Assembly: GCF_963678635.1 (NCBI RefSeq)
Contig: NC_087062.1
Location: 77,253,200-77,317,199 of the forward strand
DNA: 64,000 nucleotides
Direction: 5' to 3'
DNA from: Symsagittifera roscoffensis
Lineage: Eukaryota; Xenacoelomorpha; Acoela; Convolutidae
A program made the translations under genes and the position numbers. Below are positions 63,589 through 64,000 of the stretch, piece after piece (within the stretch, counting starts at the first letter, position 1; each line of letters opens with the position of its first letter). The notes beneath the pieces were generated by a model. That model saw nothing but the letters and a program-made list of their open reading frames with translations, had not been told where the DNA came from and made no database searches.

Positions 63589-64000
63589 CTGGCAACTTCC
63601 GAGGTATGTTCATCGATACTACTTGTCACTTCGTTACCAACAAAACCTGGAGCAGTGCCCTTGGAGATTTTGCCGTCATTCAGTAAAATGGATGGCTAAA
63701 AGAGTGATGTTGATTTAATTGCAGACTAGTGGGAGGACAATTATACTTGCAGACTAGTGGATGGACAATTATATCGCAAAGAAAAACGAGGTTTTGTTAC
63801 ATACAATTGAAATGTTCAAAACTGATTCCTCATCCTCCGGCTCCATTTTGCTCCAAATTGTCGCCAATTGTTCCTACTTGTACCCGCTCGTCGCATCTGG
63901 CTTGTTTGGTTCCTGCTTGCACCAGCAAGTCGTCACATCATGCCCATTTCTTCACGGCTCATTTTTGTTCCAGGAGGTCGTCTTGCTCGTCGGCTTGATG
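63589..64000. other. Window end, no gene recognised
   Basis: Contains a duplicated GCAGACTAGTGG..GGACAATTATA segment at 63722-63773 and a Ser/Cys-coding C/T-rich stretch. No supported feature. Confidence 0.35.

Overview
The window is AT-rich, intron-bearing metazoan DNA, probably from an invertebrate. The host signals are a class A (rhodopsin-like) GPCR split over phased exons, a decayed DCLRE1C/Artemis-type nuclease gene, a decayed KDM2/KDM7-type JmjC gene and a RING-like/acidic gene. I cannot name the phylum. Most of the window is transposon and repeat sequence. No rRNA, tRNA or CRISPR locus is supported.

Layout. 0-8 kb: degenerate gag-like fragments on the minus strand, a 0.7-kb minisatellite bounded by perfect 20-bp inverted ends, hairpin repeats and dispersed non-coding repeats. 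8.26-11.04 kb: GPCR exons 1 and 2 (TM1-TM4). A third exon with TM5 and ICL3 lies at 56.0 kb in compatible phase, so the second intron would be about 45 kb. This putative intron holds (i) a degenerate Ty3/gypsy element on the minus strand with about 300-bp LTRs (12420-18378); (ii) a degenerate CR1/Jockey-like LINE on the minus strand (about 25.06-18.58 kb) whose 3' end is repeated three times in tandem, next to a broken SGNH-hydrolase ORF; (iii) short inverted-repeat transposons, one with an 8-bp target duplication; and (iv) an 18.9-kb LTR retroelement on the plus strand (30636-49536).

The 18.9-kb element is the main object of interest. Its 410-bp LTRs look identical. It has a clear tRNA primer-binding site with a recognisable T-loop, a long leader, a basic 155-aa ORF, and a 2100-codon gag-PR-RT-RNaseH frame. 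That frame joins an integrase frame through a canonical A_AAA_AAC slippery site. Downstream are two short membrane ORFs overlapping by ATGA, a 377-codon reading frame with no ATG, an envelope-like ORF with a signal peptide, an overlapping +1-frame ORF with the membrane anchor and a PTAP motif, and a 558-codon orphan ORF. About 8 kb of sequence downstream of pol is thus non-standard. The coding strand is strikingly rich in A and C and poor in G. No target-site duplication was found.

56-64 kb: GPCR exon 3, a hAT-type MITE with an 8-bp duplication, GCGGATTCC-type repeats, then three minus-strand host loci that all look broken. DCLRE1C has frameshifts and Asp-to-Asn changes at two catalytic positions. 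The RING-like/acidic gene has an in-frame TAG. The JmjC gene has two stops, a frameshift and HxN in place of HxD. All calls come from reading the sequence; no similarity search was run.
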